A DNA stretch of 64,000 bases from an uncultured Bacteroidota bacterium (GTDB lineage Bacteria; Bacteroidota; Bacteroidia; UKL13-3): contig CAINMV010000024.1 of assembly GCA_903850915.1 (NCBI GenBank), positions 1-64,000 of the forward strand, in the 5' to 3' direction. Numbering within the stretch: the first letter of the stretch is position 1; the number at the start of each line of letters is the position of its first letter. Positions 54,329-63,216 of this stretch are shown in pieces. The notes beneath the pieces are model-generated. The model was given only the letters and a program-made list of their open reading frames with translations. It was not told the origin of the DNA and searched no databases. Both the position numbers and the translations under genes were made by a program.

Positions 54329-54340
54329 CGCCCTTAAATT

Positions 54341-55246
54341 ATGCACCTCACTAAAGTATCATTTTTGTTTTTTCTCCTGCTGGGATTCTTTTCCTGTTTC
54401 AGCGATGAAAAAAAAACGAAGGGAAACGAGGACACGATAAATAGCGGAACAATTAACGTAAGTGTAGATGAGACTTTGCAACCTTTGATGCTTGCAGAAT
54501 TTAATGTTTACGCTTTTCAAAATCAGAATGCTAAGCTTAATGTAACCTTTAAGCCAGAACGTGAAGTATTTGACGACTTTAAGAATGACAGTGCTAGAGC
54601 CATTATAGTAACCCGAGAACTTACTGAAGATGAGATGAATTACTTTAAAAGCATTCAATATGTTCCACGTTCGATGCCATTTGCAAAAGACGCTATCTCA
54701 TTTATAGTAAACAAGAATAACCCTTGTGATAGTTTTACTTTGGACGAATTAATCAAAACAATTAAAGGGCAAAGTACTACGAATTCGGTTATTGTTTTCG
54801 ATAATAATGGATCGAGTACCTTACGTTGGTTGAAAGACTCCCTGCTTAAAAAAGATGCACTTTCCAAAAACTGTTTTGCTCTTCAAAACAATCCTGAAGT
54901 AATTAAATACGTTAGTGAAAATGAAAAGGCAATAGGTATCATTGGCAATAGTTGGATTAGCAATTTGAATGACAGCTTAGTAATAAAGAGGCTACATACC
55001 ATCAAGCGCGTGAAAATTGCAGCCATCAACTCAAGAGACTTTTTAGAGCCCTATCAAAGTGAAATCGCAACAAATAGCTATCCTTTAGCACGCATGGTTT
55101 ATTGCATTCAGCGAGACGGGAAAGTTGGACTAGGTACTGGCTTGCAGCGATTTCTATATGATGAAACAGGCCAGCTAATTGCATTGAAATTTGGCTTGAT
55201 GCCCTTTAGGCAGCCTGAAAGAAGCTTACATTTCAATGAACAATAA
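54341..55246 (+). CDS. PstS-like substrate-binding lipoprotein
   Basis: A 301-residue lipoprotein with the lipobox ending at Cys19 (LGFFSC). It has the two-lobe periplasmic binding fold of the phosphate-binding PstS-like group: GTINVSVDETLQPLMLAEF, ITRELTEDEMNYFK-like strands, AKDAISFIVNKNNP, VIFDNNGSSTLRWLKDSLL (anion-loop region) and GIIGNSWISNLND. In Bacteroidota such genes often sit between tonB and a TPR gene, as here. No pstC, pstA or pstB is adjacent, so transport of phosphate is not shown; it may act as a solute sensor or binding protein. Confidence 0.85.
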   Translation: MHLTKVSFLFFLLLGFFSCFSDEKKTKGNEDTINSGTINVSVDETLQPLMLAEFNVYAFQNQNAKLNVTFKPEREVFDDFKNDSARAIIVTRELTEDEMNYFKSIQYVPRSMPFAKDAISFIVNKNNPCDSFTLDELIKTIKGQSTTNSVIVFDNNGSSTLRWLKDSLLKKDALSKNCFALQNNPEVIKYVSENEKAIGIIGNSWISNLNDSLVIKRLHTIKRVKIAAINSRDFLEPYQSEIATNSYPLARMVYCIQRDGKVGLGTGLQRFLYDETGQLIALKFGLMPFRQPERSLHFNEQ

Positions 55247-55358
55247 AGATTTGCAATCTTTAACAACAGGAAATAAAAAAAGGCAAGCTATTTGAATAGC
55301 AATTATTTAAAAAATTAATTGAAGATAAATTATTAAAGATAAATTTCAAATTATTAAA

Positions 55359-57065
55359 ATGAGTATTCTAAAGAAGTTATTATTAGTTGGTTTGATTCTG
55401 ATGCGTGTAAGTGTTCAGTCTCAAACTTTGAACGATGGCCTTACCGCCTGGGGGAACGAAAATTACATCTCCGCCCGCGAAATCTTCAAAAAAGTTAGTG
55501 AAGCTGAACCTACAAATGCGACAGCTGCCTTTTATTACGGACAAGTATTATTTAAACTTGGAGATGTAAATGGATCAAAAGCGAGCTTCGACAAAGGAGC
55601 CCTTGCGCGGCCAACAGAATTTTTATGCCTGGTTGGACAAGCTAAATGCATGCTTGATGCTGGCGATGTTTTAAATGCAGATAAAAAGATTGCTTCGGTA
55701 CTAAAAGCCACAAAAAGCAAAGATTCAGATGTTCTTCGCTATATCGCTGAGGCATACGCCACTAATAAAAATAAGGATTGGGCAAAAGCAATTGACTATG
55801 CTACCCAAGCCGCTGTTAGCATTAAAGGCAAAACAGATTTTAATACCTTTAACACATTAGGTGATGTTTATTTCGACAAACATTATAGTGGTAATGGTGA
55901 AGATAAAGATATTGGTAACGCTGTTACAAATTATGAGAAAGCATATCAATTAAATCCAGCATCACCGTATGCCATGACACGTGTTGGCAAAATATGGAGT
56001 ACCACACGCATGGAACAAAGCTACAAACTAACTATCGACGCCCTAGACAAATCGAATGCTGTGAAACCTGATTATCTGCCATTACATAGTGTTTATGCCT
56101 TTATTTATGAGAAAACCGGTCAATATGAGAAGGCCAAAACCGAGCAACAAATTTATATGAGTGGTTGCGACGATAAAATTAAGCCAAACGATAGAATGAT
56201 AAACATACTTTATAAATTAAAGGATTGGAATGGAACCCTTACATTAGCTAAAAAGATGAATGAAGTATTGCCCGGTAATTGTGACTATGTGCGTGTTTTG
56301 GCTCAAGTAAATACCGAGTTGGGCAATCATGCTGAGGCCATCAAATTCTTCAATCAGTACCTTAGCAAATGCGATTTGAGCAAAATGGATATTGACGACT
56401 ACAATTACCTTGCAAAGTCAAATCGTGGTGTAGGCAATGATTCAGCCTCTATACGCTACTATTATAAAGTGATTGGACTAGATTCCTCTAAAGAACAATC
56501 TATACTTAAAGAAATTGCAAATGGTTTTTATTCTGCTCGAAAATATGACCTGGCTATAAATTCATTTAAAAATTTACTTGCGAAATATCCAACACCAAAT
56601 GCACTTTACAAATTAATGGACTGTTATTATTTGGCTAAAAAATGGAATGAGACTAACATCAGTGCAGACACCTTCATTGTACAAAATGGATCCAATCCAA
56701 TTGGCTACTTATACAAAGCCAAAGCACTTTATTATTTAGATACTCTAAACGATAGAAAAGCATCCGCGGATATGTATAAAACGTTCTTAGATAAAGCATC
56801 GGATACCGCATTTTCTAAAGCGGTGTTAAAAAGTGATTTGATTGAGGCAAACGGTCAATTAATGCAATATTCTATTCGCAAGAACGACTATAAGAAAGCA
56901 TTAGAATTTTGCGAGATTGTTCTAAAAATCGACCCTTCAAACACCCGGTTTTTGGACTTCAAAACGAAGCTAGAAAAACGCATTAACACCGCGAATATGC
57001 CAGCGAAACCTGCAGAAAAGCCTAAAGCAACTGAGAATACAAAGATCCCTTCACCTAAAAAGTAG
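55359..57065 (+). CDS. Tetratricopeptide repeat protein
   Basis: A 568-residue exported protein. The signal peptide ends near residue 22 (MRVSVQSQ). About ten TPR units fill residues 25-535, recognised by alternating G/A-x-Y...A..P patterns such as AAFYYGQVLFKLGDVNGSKA, KPDYLPLHSVYAFIYEKTGQ and YDLAINSFKNLLAKYPTPNA. The C-terminal 25 residues are rich in Lys, Pro and Ala and probably disordered. It is a periplasmic or outer-membrane protein-interaction scaffold of unknown partner. It follows the tonB and PstS-like genes on the same strand, an arrangement often seen in this phylum, and ends in the terminator at 57085-57117. Confidence 0.9.
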   Translation: MSILKKLLLVGLILMRVSVQSQTLNDGLTAWGNENYISAREIFKKVSEAEPTNATAAFYYGQVLFKLGDVNGSKASFDKGALARPTEFLCLVGQAKCMLDAGDVLNADKKIASVLKATKSKDSDVLRYIAEAYATNKNKDWAKAIDYATQAAVSIKGKTDFNTFNTLGDVYFDKHYSGNGEDKDIGNAVTNYEKAYQLNPASPYAMTRVGKIWSTTRMEQSYKLTIDALDKSNAVKPDYLPLHSVYAFIYEKTGQYEKAKTEQQIYMSGCDDKIKPNDRMINILYKLKDWNGTLTLAKKMNEVLPGNCDYVRVLAQVNTELGNHAEAIKFFNQYLSKCDLSKMDIDDYNYLAKSNRGVGNDSASIRYYYKVIGLDSSKEQSILKEIANGFYSARKYDLAINSFKNLLAKYPTPNALYKLMDCYYLAKKWNETNISADTFIVQNGSNPIGYLYKAKALYYLDTLNDRKASADMYKTFLDKASDTAFSKAVLKSDLIEANGQLMQYSIRKNDYKKALEFCEIVLKIDPSNTRFLDFKTKLEKRINTANMPAKPAEKPKATENTKIPSPKK

Positions 57066-57084
57066 CAGAAAAAGCCAATATATA

Positions 57085-57117
57085 AAAAAAGCCATTACTA
57101 TTCGTAATGGCTTTTTT
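57085..57117. terminator. Bidirectional terminator between the TPR gene and glnS
   Basis: A 14-base perfect stem (AAAAAAGCCATTAC and its complement) around a 5-base loop, with a T-run of six on the right and an A-run on the left. It lies between convergent genes and can serve both. Confidence 0.85.
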
Positions 57118-57147
57118 ATTGTTATGATAATGGTTATTTAAAAGGAT

Positions 57148-58824
57148 CTACTTTTTAACCTCCTTGCTAAAGCTTTCTTTTAAAGTAACCGTGCGATTGA
57201 AAACCAGATGAGCTGGCTGAGAATCCTTATCTAGGCAGAAATAACCTTTGCGTAAAAACTGAAAACGTTGCGCATCAGTTGCATTTTCAAGGGCTGGTTC
57301 GGCATAAGCCGTTGATATTATTTTTAAGCTCTCTGGATTAATATATTCCTTAAAATCACCTTCCTCTGTAGCTAAATTTTCAGATAAAAAGAGTCGCTCA
57401 TATTCCCGTAATTCCACTTTGATAGCGTGTTTGCTGCTTACCCAATGCAATGTACCTTGCACCTTCATTCCAGAGGTATCACTTCCACTTTTGCTTTCCG
57501 GTATATAAGTGCAATGAATCTCGGTAATATTCCCATTGACATCTTTTTCTAAACCAGTGCATGTAACAATAAAAGCACTTTTTAACCTAACACTTTGACC
57601 AATTGCCATTCTAAAAAACTTTTTCGGTGGATTCTCCATAAAATCCTCGCGTTCGATAAATAGTTCCTTACTAAATGGAATGGCACGAAATCCTGATGTT
57701 TCATCTTCTGGATTATTCTCCCCTTCAAGCAACAATTCTGATTCATTGAAATTTGTAATAATCACCTTTACTGGATCGAAAACTACCATTCGACGAAAGG
57801 AAGATTTATTGAGTTCCTCACGCACACAAAACTCCAATAATGATATGTCGTTTAGTTTCTCACGTTTCGCAATTCCAGCACGGTCGCAAAATTCATTAAT
57901 TGCCTGCGGTGTATATCCCCTTCGACGCATTCCACTAATAGTAGGCATACGTGGGTCGTCCCAACCACTTACATGTTTTTCGTTAACTAATTGAAGTAGT
58001 TTTCTTTTACTCATCACAGTATAACTTACATTCAATCGCGCAAATTCGTATTGGTGTGAAGGATAAATATTTAACTTTTGAATACACCAATCGTAAAGTG
58101 CACGATGCGGAATAAATTCCAACGTACAAATTGAATGTGTAATATTTTCGATAGAATCACTTTGTCCGTGAGCAAAATCATACATCGGATAAATACACCA
58201 CGTATCGCCTGTACGATGATGGTGTGCGAACTTTATTCGATACAAAATAGGGTCGCGCAGTAACATATTCACAGAAGCCATATCAATTTTAGCACGAAGA
58301 GTTTTGGAACCTTCTTGAAAGTTACCTGCTTTCATTGCCTCGAAAAGTTGTAAGTTTTCGTCGATCGTTCTTGAACGAAAGGGACTGTTAATACCCGGCT
58401 CTGTTGGTGTTCCTTTCTGCGCTGCAATTTCATCGGGTGTCAAATCGTCAACATATGCATCACCTTGACTAATAAGCTGAATAGCATAGTTGTATAACTG
58501 ATCGAAATAGTCGCTTGCATAAAACTCGTTTGCCCATGAGTAACCGAGCCATTTTATATCAGCTTTGATACTTTCTACATATTCCGTTTCCTCTGTTACA
58601 GGATTGGTATCATCGAAGCGCAAATTAGTTTTGCCACCAAATTTTTTTGCGACACCGAAGTTCAACCAAATGGAAGAAGCGTGTCCAATATGCAAATAAC
58701 CATTTGGCTCTGGAGGGAAGCGCGTTAATATCGATTGATACTTACCTTGCTTTAAATCATTATCAATAATTTCTTCTATAAAATTTAAAGGCTTTGCCTT
58801 TTCGTTGTTTAATGCTGCATCCAT
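57148..58824 (-). CDS. glnS: Glutamine-tRNA ligase
   Basis: A 558-residue class I aminoacyl-tRNA synthetase that charges tRNA-Gln. The HIGH motif is PEPNGYLHIGHAS (45-48); the KMSKR motif reads VMSKRKL, as is normal in GlnRS. LRFDDTNPVTEETEYVESIK and AHHHRTGDTWCIYPMYDFAH are family hallmarks. The C-terminal beta-barrel anticodon-binding region is present, and length matches the bacterial family (about 550). It sits directly downstream of gltX on the same strand, 86 bases apart; the two glutamyl-type enzymes are probably not co-regulated with hutI further upstream. Confidence 0.97.
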   Translation of the reverse strand: MDAALNNEKAKPLNFIEEIIDNDLKQGKYQSILTRFPPEPNGYLHIGHASSIWLNFGVAKKFGGKTNLRFDDTNPVTEETEYVESIKADIKWLGYSWANEFYASDYFDQLYNYAIQLISQGDAYVDDLTPDEIAAQKGTPTEPGINSPFRSRTIDENLQLFEAMKAGNFQEGSKTLRAKIDMASVNMLLRDPILYRIKFAHHHRTGDTWCIYPMYDFAHGQSDSIENITHSICTLEFIPHRALYDWCIQKLNIYPSHQYEFARLNVSYTVMSKRKLLQLVNEKHVSGWDDPRMPTISGMRRRGYTPQAINEFCDRAGIAKREKLNDISLLEFCVREELNKSSFRRMVVFDPVKVIITNFNESELLLEGENNPEDETSGFRAIPFSKELFIEREDFMENPPKKFFRMAIGQSVRLKSAFIVTCTGLEKDVNGNITEIHCTYIPESKSGSDTSGMKVQGTLHWVSSKHAIKVELREYERLFLSENLATEEGDFKEYINPESLKIISTAYAEPALENATDAQRFQFLRKGYFCLDKDSQPAHLVFNRTVTLKESFSKEVKK

Positions 58825-58910
58825 ATAAAATTGGTATGTGGTATTTATAAAATTAATAAACTGAGGTAAAAAACTTAATCTATTATCAAGATTCTAAATT
58901 TCGAATTAAA

Positions 58911-60422
58911 TTACAATTTCTGGAAACAGTTCCGGATACGTACAATTGTAGTTTCTTTACCTATGAGAACAATCAATTCAGGAATCGATGGGCCTGACAA
59001 CTCCCCTACCAAACTCACACGAAGAAATTTCATTAGTTCGCCAACTTTTAATTGATTTTTTGTTGCAAATTCTTTAAAAATCGCTTCAATTTCAGTTGCA
59101 CTAAAGTTAGTGATACTATTCAAAGACGCTTCCAATTCATCAATATCCAAGAGGCCTTTCACCACTGCAACCTTTGCTAGGTTGGCTTCATCATATTTTT
59201 TAGGACTATTAAACAAATACTCAAATGACAATATATCGTTTAGTAAAACCATGCGATCCTTGATGAGATTGCATGCCAATGAGATATAGCTCAAATCAAA
59301 ATCGCCAAATGCATTTTCGATGATGGGTTGAAGTAAAAGCGCTAGCTCAACATTGCTTTTCGATTTAATGTATTCGTGGTTAAACCATTTTGCTTTTTCG
59401 GCATCAAATTTTGCCCCACCATGACTAATCCTCTCAATCGTAAACGCCTTGACTAACTCCTCGAGCGTATAAATTTCCTTTGTTCCGCCAGGGTTCCAAC
59501 CCAAAAAGGCCAACATATTGATTACCGCATCCGGCAGATATCCGTTTTGCTTATATCCACTGCTCATCTCCCCTGTTTGAGGGTCGGTCCATTGCAACGG
59601 AAAAACAGGAAACCCAAGGCGGTCACCATCGCGTTTACTTAATTTTCCATTGCCATCTGGCTTCAATAATAGAGGCAGGTGTGCAAACTTGGGCATTACG
59701 CTTTCCCATCCTAAGAAACGATACAATAAAACATGCAGAGGAGCACTTGGCAACCACTCCTCGCCACGAATGACATGAGAAATATTCATCACATAATCAT
59801 CACAAACATTTGCCAGATGGTACGTAGGCATTCCATCACTTTTGAGTAACACTTTATCATCCATTTCAATGGTGTTGACTTTCACTGTTCCTCTTATTTC
59901 ATCTTCAAACACCACCTCCTCATTTGCCGGAACCTTTAAACGAATAACATAATTATTATTTGAAGACAACAGTTCCTTCGTTTCTTCTTCTGATAAATTT
60001 AGCGAATTTTTCAATCCCAATCTAGTTACTGCATCGTATTTGGCATTGGTGTTTGTTTTTCGAAGGCTTTCCAAGTCTTCCTCGGTATCGAAAGCATAGT
60101 AAGCATGACCTGAAGCAATAAGCTTTTCGGCGTATTGTCGGTATGATTCTTTACGCTCCGACTGGCGGTAAGGATAATGCGTGCCATCTCCAAATCCAAC
60201 ACCTTCGTTAGGTGCAATACCCACCCATTGTAAAGCCTCGATAATATATTGCTCTGCCCCTTTTACCAAACGGTATTGATCTGTATCTTCAATACGCAAA
60301 ATGAAATCACCACCGTGTTTTTTGGCAAACAAATAATTATATAATGCGGTACGCACACCACCGATATGCAGCGGACCTGTTGGGCTTGGAGCAAAACGTA
60401 CTCTAACTCTTCTAGAATTCAT
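58911..60422 (-). CDS. gltX: Glutamate-tRNA ligase
   Basis: A 503-residue class I synthetase that charges tRNA-Glu. HIGH-type motif: APSPTGPLHIGGVRTALYN; KMSKS-type motif: KLSKRDGD. LRIEDTDQYRLVKGAEQYI and RGEEWLPSAPLHVLLY are family signatures. Unlike GlnRS it has the helical C-terminal anticodon-binding domain (about 330-503). A TAAATTCG box lies 9 bases before the ATG. With glnS present, tRNA-Gln is charged directly and the enzyme is likely discriminating for tRNA-Glu. Confidence 0.97.
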   Translation of the reverse strand: MNSRRVRVRFAPSPTGPLHIGGVRTALYNYLFAKKHGGDFILRIEDTDQYRLVKGAEQYIIEALQWVGIAPNEGVGFGDGTHYPYRQSERKESYRQYAEKLIASGHAYYAFDTEEDLESLRKTNTNAKYDAVTRLGLKNSLNLSEEETKELLSSNNNYVIRLKVPANEEVVFEDEIRGTVKVNTIEMDDKVLLKSDGMPTYHLANVCDDYVMNISHVIRGEEWLPSAPLHVLLYRFLGWESVMPKFAHLPLLLKPDGNGKLSKRDGDRLGFPVFPLQWTDPQTGEMSSGYKQNGYLPDAVINMLAFLGWNPGGTKEIYTLEELVKAFTIERISHGGAKFDAEKAKWFNHEYIKSKSNVELALLLQPIIENAFGDFDLSYISLACNLIKDRMVLLNDILSFEYLFNSPKKYDEANLAKVAVVKGLLDIDELEASLNSITNFSATEIEAIFKEFATKNQLKVGELMKFLRVSLVGELSGPSIPELIVLIGKETTIVRIRNCFQKL

Positions 60423-60431
60423 AATCGATTG

Positions 60432-60439
60432 CGAATTTA
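60432..60439 (-). promoter_or_regulatory. -7 promoter box of gltX (TTCG variant)
   Basis: Minus-strand TAAATTCG followed by C, 9 bases from the ATG; same nine bases as before the RluD-like and CstB-like genes. Confidence 0.5.
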
Positions 60440-60563
60440 ATATAAATTAAATTCATCGACGACTTACTCTTGCGATCTACTTAGACAGGCTGCAATCGAT
60501 AAATCAACATATCGAGAAGCGAGCTTACGTGGATTTTTGGATTAAGCTTATGGATAATGCTTC

Positions 60564-61805
60564 CTAAGCATCAAAACGATTGCCATTGATATAAACACTT
60601 TCGATCATGTCTTCACCAAAACGATAAGGTATTACAGCCAACGATGATATGGGTTTACTAAGGATAAAATTCGCTTTATTTCCTGGGTAAATCGCGCCGG
60701 TTTCATGCTGCAGTTCTAGCGCACATGCGGCATTAAATGTAGTTGCGTTAATCGCTTCTTCAGGAGTAAGTTTCATTTTTATACATGCCAATGAAACCAG
60801 AAAACTCATTCGGCCGTTTGGTGAGGATCCTGGATTAAAATCAGATGCTATAGCCAAGGCGGCGCCTGCATCTACGAGGCGTCGAGCAGGAGCATATGGA
60901 ATACCAAGAAAAAAAGAAGTACCCGGTAATACTGTTGCAATAGTTGAGGATTTTGCAAGAAGTGCGATTTCCTCCTCGCCAACCTCTTCCAGATGATCTA
61001 CACTAATAGCCTTGTGTTCGACAGCAACTTGCACGCCACCGGTTATTCCAAGCTCGTTGCCATGAATTTTGGGTTTTAGTCCAAGTTTAGCACCCGTATC
61101 TAAAATCCTTGATGTTTCAAGCGGTGAGAAAAACCCTTTATCGCAAAAAACGTCGATATAGTCGGCAAGTTTTTCAGCCGCGATATTCGGTAGCATCTCA
61201 TTCAGGATGCATTGAATATAACCTTCATGATTTTGGTTGAATTCCACCGGAAAAGCATGTGCACCTAAAAAAGTGGATTTGATGGGAATAGGTAAAGCCT
61301 CCTTTAGGCGAGCAATAACACGCAGCATTTTCATCTCATCGACAACGGTTAACCCATATCCACTCTTTATTTCAAGTGCACCTGTTCCTTGCCGAATTTG
61401 TTGCAATGCTCTTTCATAAGCATCATCAAAAAGTTGATTTTCGGTACACTTCTGCAATCGTTTCGCAGAATTTAATATACCACCACCCCTTGATGCAATT
61501 TCTTCATAACTAAGACCATGAATGCGATCAACAAATTCACCTTCGCGCGTGGCAGCAAAAACGATATGCGTATGGCTGTCGATAAAGGCTGGAAATATAA
61601 ATTGTCCGTTACAATCGATAGTAGCATCGGCATTAATTGTTTTAAACGTATTATCTGAGCCATAGCTATGAATCAGGCCATTTTCGCAATACAACCATGC
61701 GTTAGAAATTAGTGTTAACTGTCCAAGATCATGGCCCCGTAAAGGCGCTAATCTATTATTAGTGCCCACCACCAGGGTTTTAATATTTATAAAAAGCTTA
61801 CGCAT
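60564..61805 (-). CDS. hutI: Imidazolonepropionase
   Basis: A 413-residue amidohydrolase that opens imidazolone propionate to formiminoglutamate in histidine degradation. Metal ligands are seen in FIDSHTHIVFAA (His-x-His), with FLGAHAFPVEF, IDVFCDKGFFSP, KIHGNELGITGG and SVDHLEEVGEEE downstream, and the final Asp in ASDFNPGSSPNGRMS. Length is normal (about 405-420). I chose the ATG at 61805 (MRKLFINIKTL); the longer frame from 61871 adds a region with no family similarity. No hutH, hutU or hutG is adjacent, so other steps of the pathway are encoded elsewhere. Confidence 0.95.
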   Translation of the reverse strand: MRKLFINIKTLVVGTNNRLAPLRGHDLGQLTLISNAWLYCENGLIHSYGSDNTFKTINADATIDCNGQFIFPAFIDSHTHIVFAATREGEFVDRIHGLSYEEIASRGGGILNSAKRLQKCTENQLFDDAYERALQQIRQGTGALEIKSGYGLTVVDEMKMLRVIARLKEALPIPIKSTFLGAHAFPVEFNQNHEGYIQCILNEMLPNIAAEKLADYIDVFCDKGFFSPLETSRILDTGAKLGLKPKIHGNELGITGGVQVAVEHKAISVDHLEEVGEEEIALLAKSSTIATVLPGTSFFLGIPYAPARRLVDAGAALAIASDFNPGSSPNGRMSFLVSLACIKMKLTPEEAINATTFNAACALELQHETGAIYPGNKANFILSKPISSLAVIPYRFGEDMIESVYINGNRFDA

Positions 61806-61912
61806 GATTATTTTAGAAAAGAGAGTATTACTTACTTTTCGGCACTTCAAAACAAGTAAATATAAATTCAAGTTTCAAAAAAGGTTTGTTTTTAGTTTCA
61901 CACAAAAAAGAT

Positions 61913-61920
61913 TATTTTTG
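61913..61920 (+). promoter_or_regulatory. -7 promoter box of the lipoprotein gene at 61951
   Basis: TATTTTTG followed directly by C, 30 bases before the ATG. A TTTG at 61885-61888 is 24 bases upstream, slightly long for the consensus. It supports the ATG at 61951 over a longer frame from 61762. Confidence 0.55.
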
Positions 61921-61950
61921 CCTACTAAACCAAAAAACATCATTTCCAAT

Positions 61951-62841
61951 ATGAAACCATTAAAGTCACTTTCCATTCTGGCTGTCATTTTAATATCAGC
62001 CTTTGTGATCACTACATCTTCTTGCGGCGGTAATTGTACTGCGCCCTCGATTGTTTTCGACCCTTCGACAGCTGCGGTAACTTTAGCTCCTGGGGAGAAA
62101 TTTAGTTTAAACATTGTAGTTACTGGAGACGCTACCAACATTGCATCGATAGTAGTTTCAAAAGCATCTAATGGTGTAACAGATCCTGCATTCCTTTCTT
62201 TAACTGGCGTTTCAAGTAAAGGAAAGACGGTTGCCTTGGTTGATTCCGTTCCAAACAGCGTATCGTATGGTTCTGTGATTACGTATACAGTAACTGCTAC
62301 TAGCGATTGTAAAGATGCGGCTGCTGAAACAAAAACCTATACTGTAACTGTTGGCCCATCAAGCAAAGTACTAGATCCATTGTATTACCTTGTTGAAAAT
62401 TCTCAAGCGCCACGTTGTTACAGTCGTTTTTCTGCTGCGCCACAAAATAATTCGGCATGGCAGTTAATTCCGGCTACTTTAGGCAATGGAGCACGTTTTG
62501 CTACAGACCCTAATGACCAAAAAGATATCCGCGATTCATTGAATAGCACTACAGGAAACCCTTTTACTGCAAATGCACGTTGGGGCTCTCGTAATGGATC
62601 TAAATTTGTAAAGGCACCATCTAACTTCGATTTTACAAATGCTTCCGCGAAATCAATTATTGATGCTTACAAAGCAGGTGTTCCTTCAGATTTGATTACA
62701 ATTGCCTCTGGAGATTTTATCATCATAAATATTAAAAATGCCAACCGTTATGCTGTAATCCGAATTAAATCGATTACTGATGACGGTGCTGCTTCTAACG
62801 AGGACTATGTATTCTTCTCATATAAGCTAGCTCAGTTATAA
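61951..62841 (+). CDS. Putative lipoprotein of unknown function with Ig-like domain
   Basis: A 296-residue lipoprotein; the lipobox ends at Cys25 (TTSSC). Residues about 30-135 look like an Ig-like beta-sandwich: VTLAPGEKFSLNIVVTG, ITYTVTATSDC and ETKTYTVTVG. The C-terminal 150 residues have DPLYYLVENSQAPRCYSRF, NARWGSRNGSKFVKAP and IIINIKNANRYAVIRIKSI, which I do not recognise as a known family. It is probably outer-membrane-anchored and surface or periplasmic. The gene is single, divergent from hutI, with a clear promoter box and strong terminator. Function is unknown. Confidence 0.8.
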   Translation: MKPLKSLSILAVILISAFVITTSSCGGNCTAPSIVFDPSTAAVTLAPGEKFSLNIVVTGDATNIASIVVSKASNGVTDPAFLSLTGVSSKGKTVALVDSVPNSVSYGSVITYTVTATSDCKDAAAETKTYTVTVGPSSKVLDPLYYLVENSQAPRCYSRFSAAPQNNSAWQLIPATLGNGARFATDPNDQKDIRDSLNSTTGNPFTANARWGSRNGSKFVKAPSNFDFTNASAKSIIDAYKAGVPSDLITIASGDFIIINIKNANRYAVIRIKSITDDGAASNEDYVFFSYKLAQL

Positions 62842-62858
62842 TTATCAATTCAATTTAT

Positions 62859-62897
62859 AAAATCCGCCCTTCCGATGTGGAAGGGCGGATTTTTTTT
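62859..62897 (+). terminator. Intrinsic terminator after the lipoprotein gene
   Basis: A 15-base perfect stem (AAAATCCGCCCTTCC and its complement) around the 5-base loop GATGT, followed by a T-run. It is the strongest G/C-rich terminator in the window. Confidence 0.9.
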
Positions 62898-63216
62898 GCA
62901 TACACACATCATTGCTTTTACAATACTAAAAATAAACTTATAAAGATATCCGGTTGGATAATAAAAATGAAGTAAAAACGACACTCAATTTCATTCATGC
63001 TTATCGAAAGGACAATCCTGAAGAGGAAGTTATAAACAACAAAAAGCCTTTACTTAATTGAGTTCTGGGCTGTTAATTGAACTTTTTAACATTATAAACA
63101 CATTATTTGGAACGATGTGGATATGAATATTAAAGTTGTGAGAATGCCGATTAAAAAGTTTATTTGAAGTATTGGAAATGTCCTGATGTTTTATAGAGTT
63201 CCAACAAAATTATACA
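62898..63216. other. Non-coding stretch upstream of dnaB
   Basis: About 320 bases with no ORF longer than 15 codons on the forward strand, no tRNA-like cloverleaf sequence and no clear TAnnTTTG box. The dnaB promoter must lie here, but I cannot point to it. Confidence 0.5.

Noticed and set aside
60564-61805. hutI as evidence of a local histidine-utilisation operon
   Set aside because: Neighbouring genes are gltX and a lipoprotein gene; no hutH, hutU or hutG is in the window.
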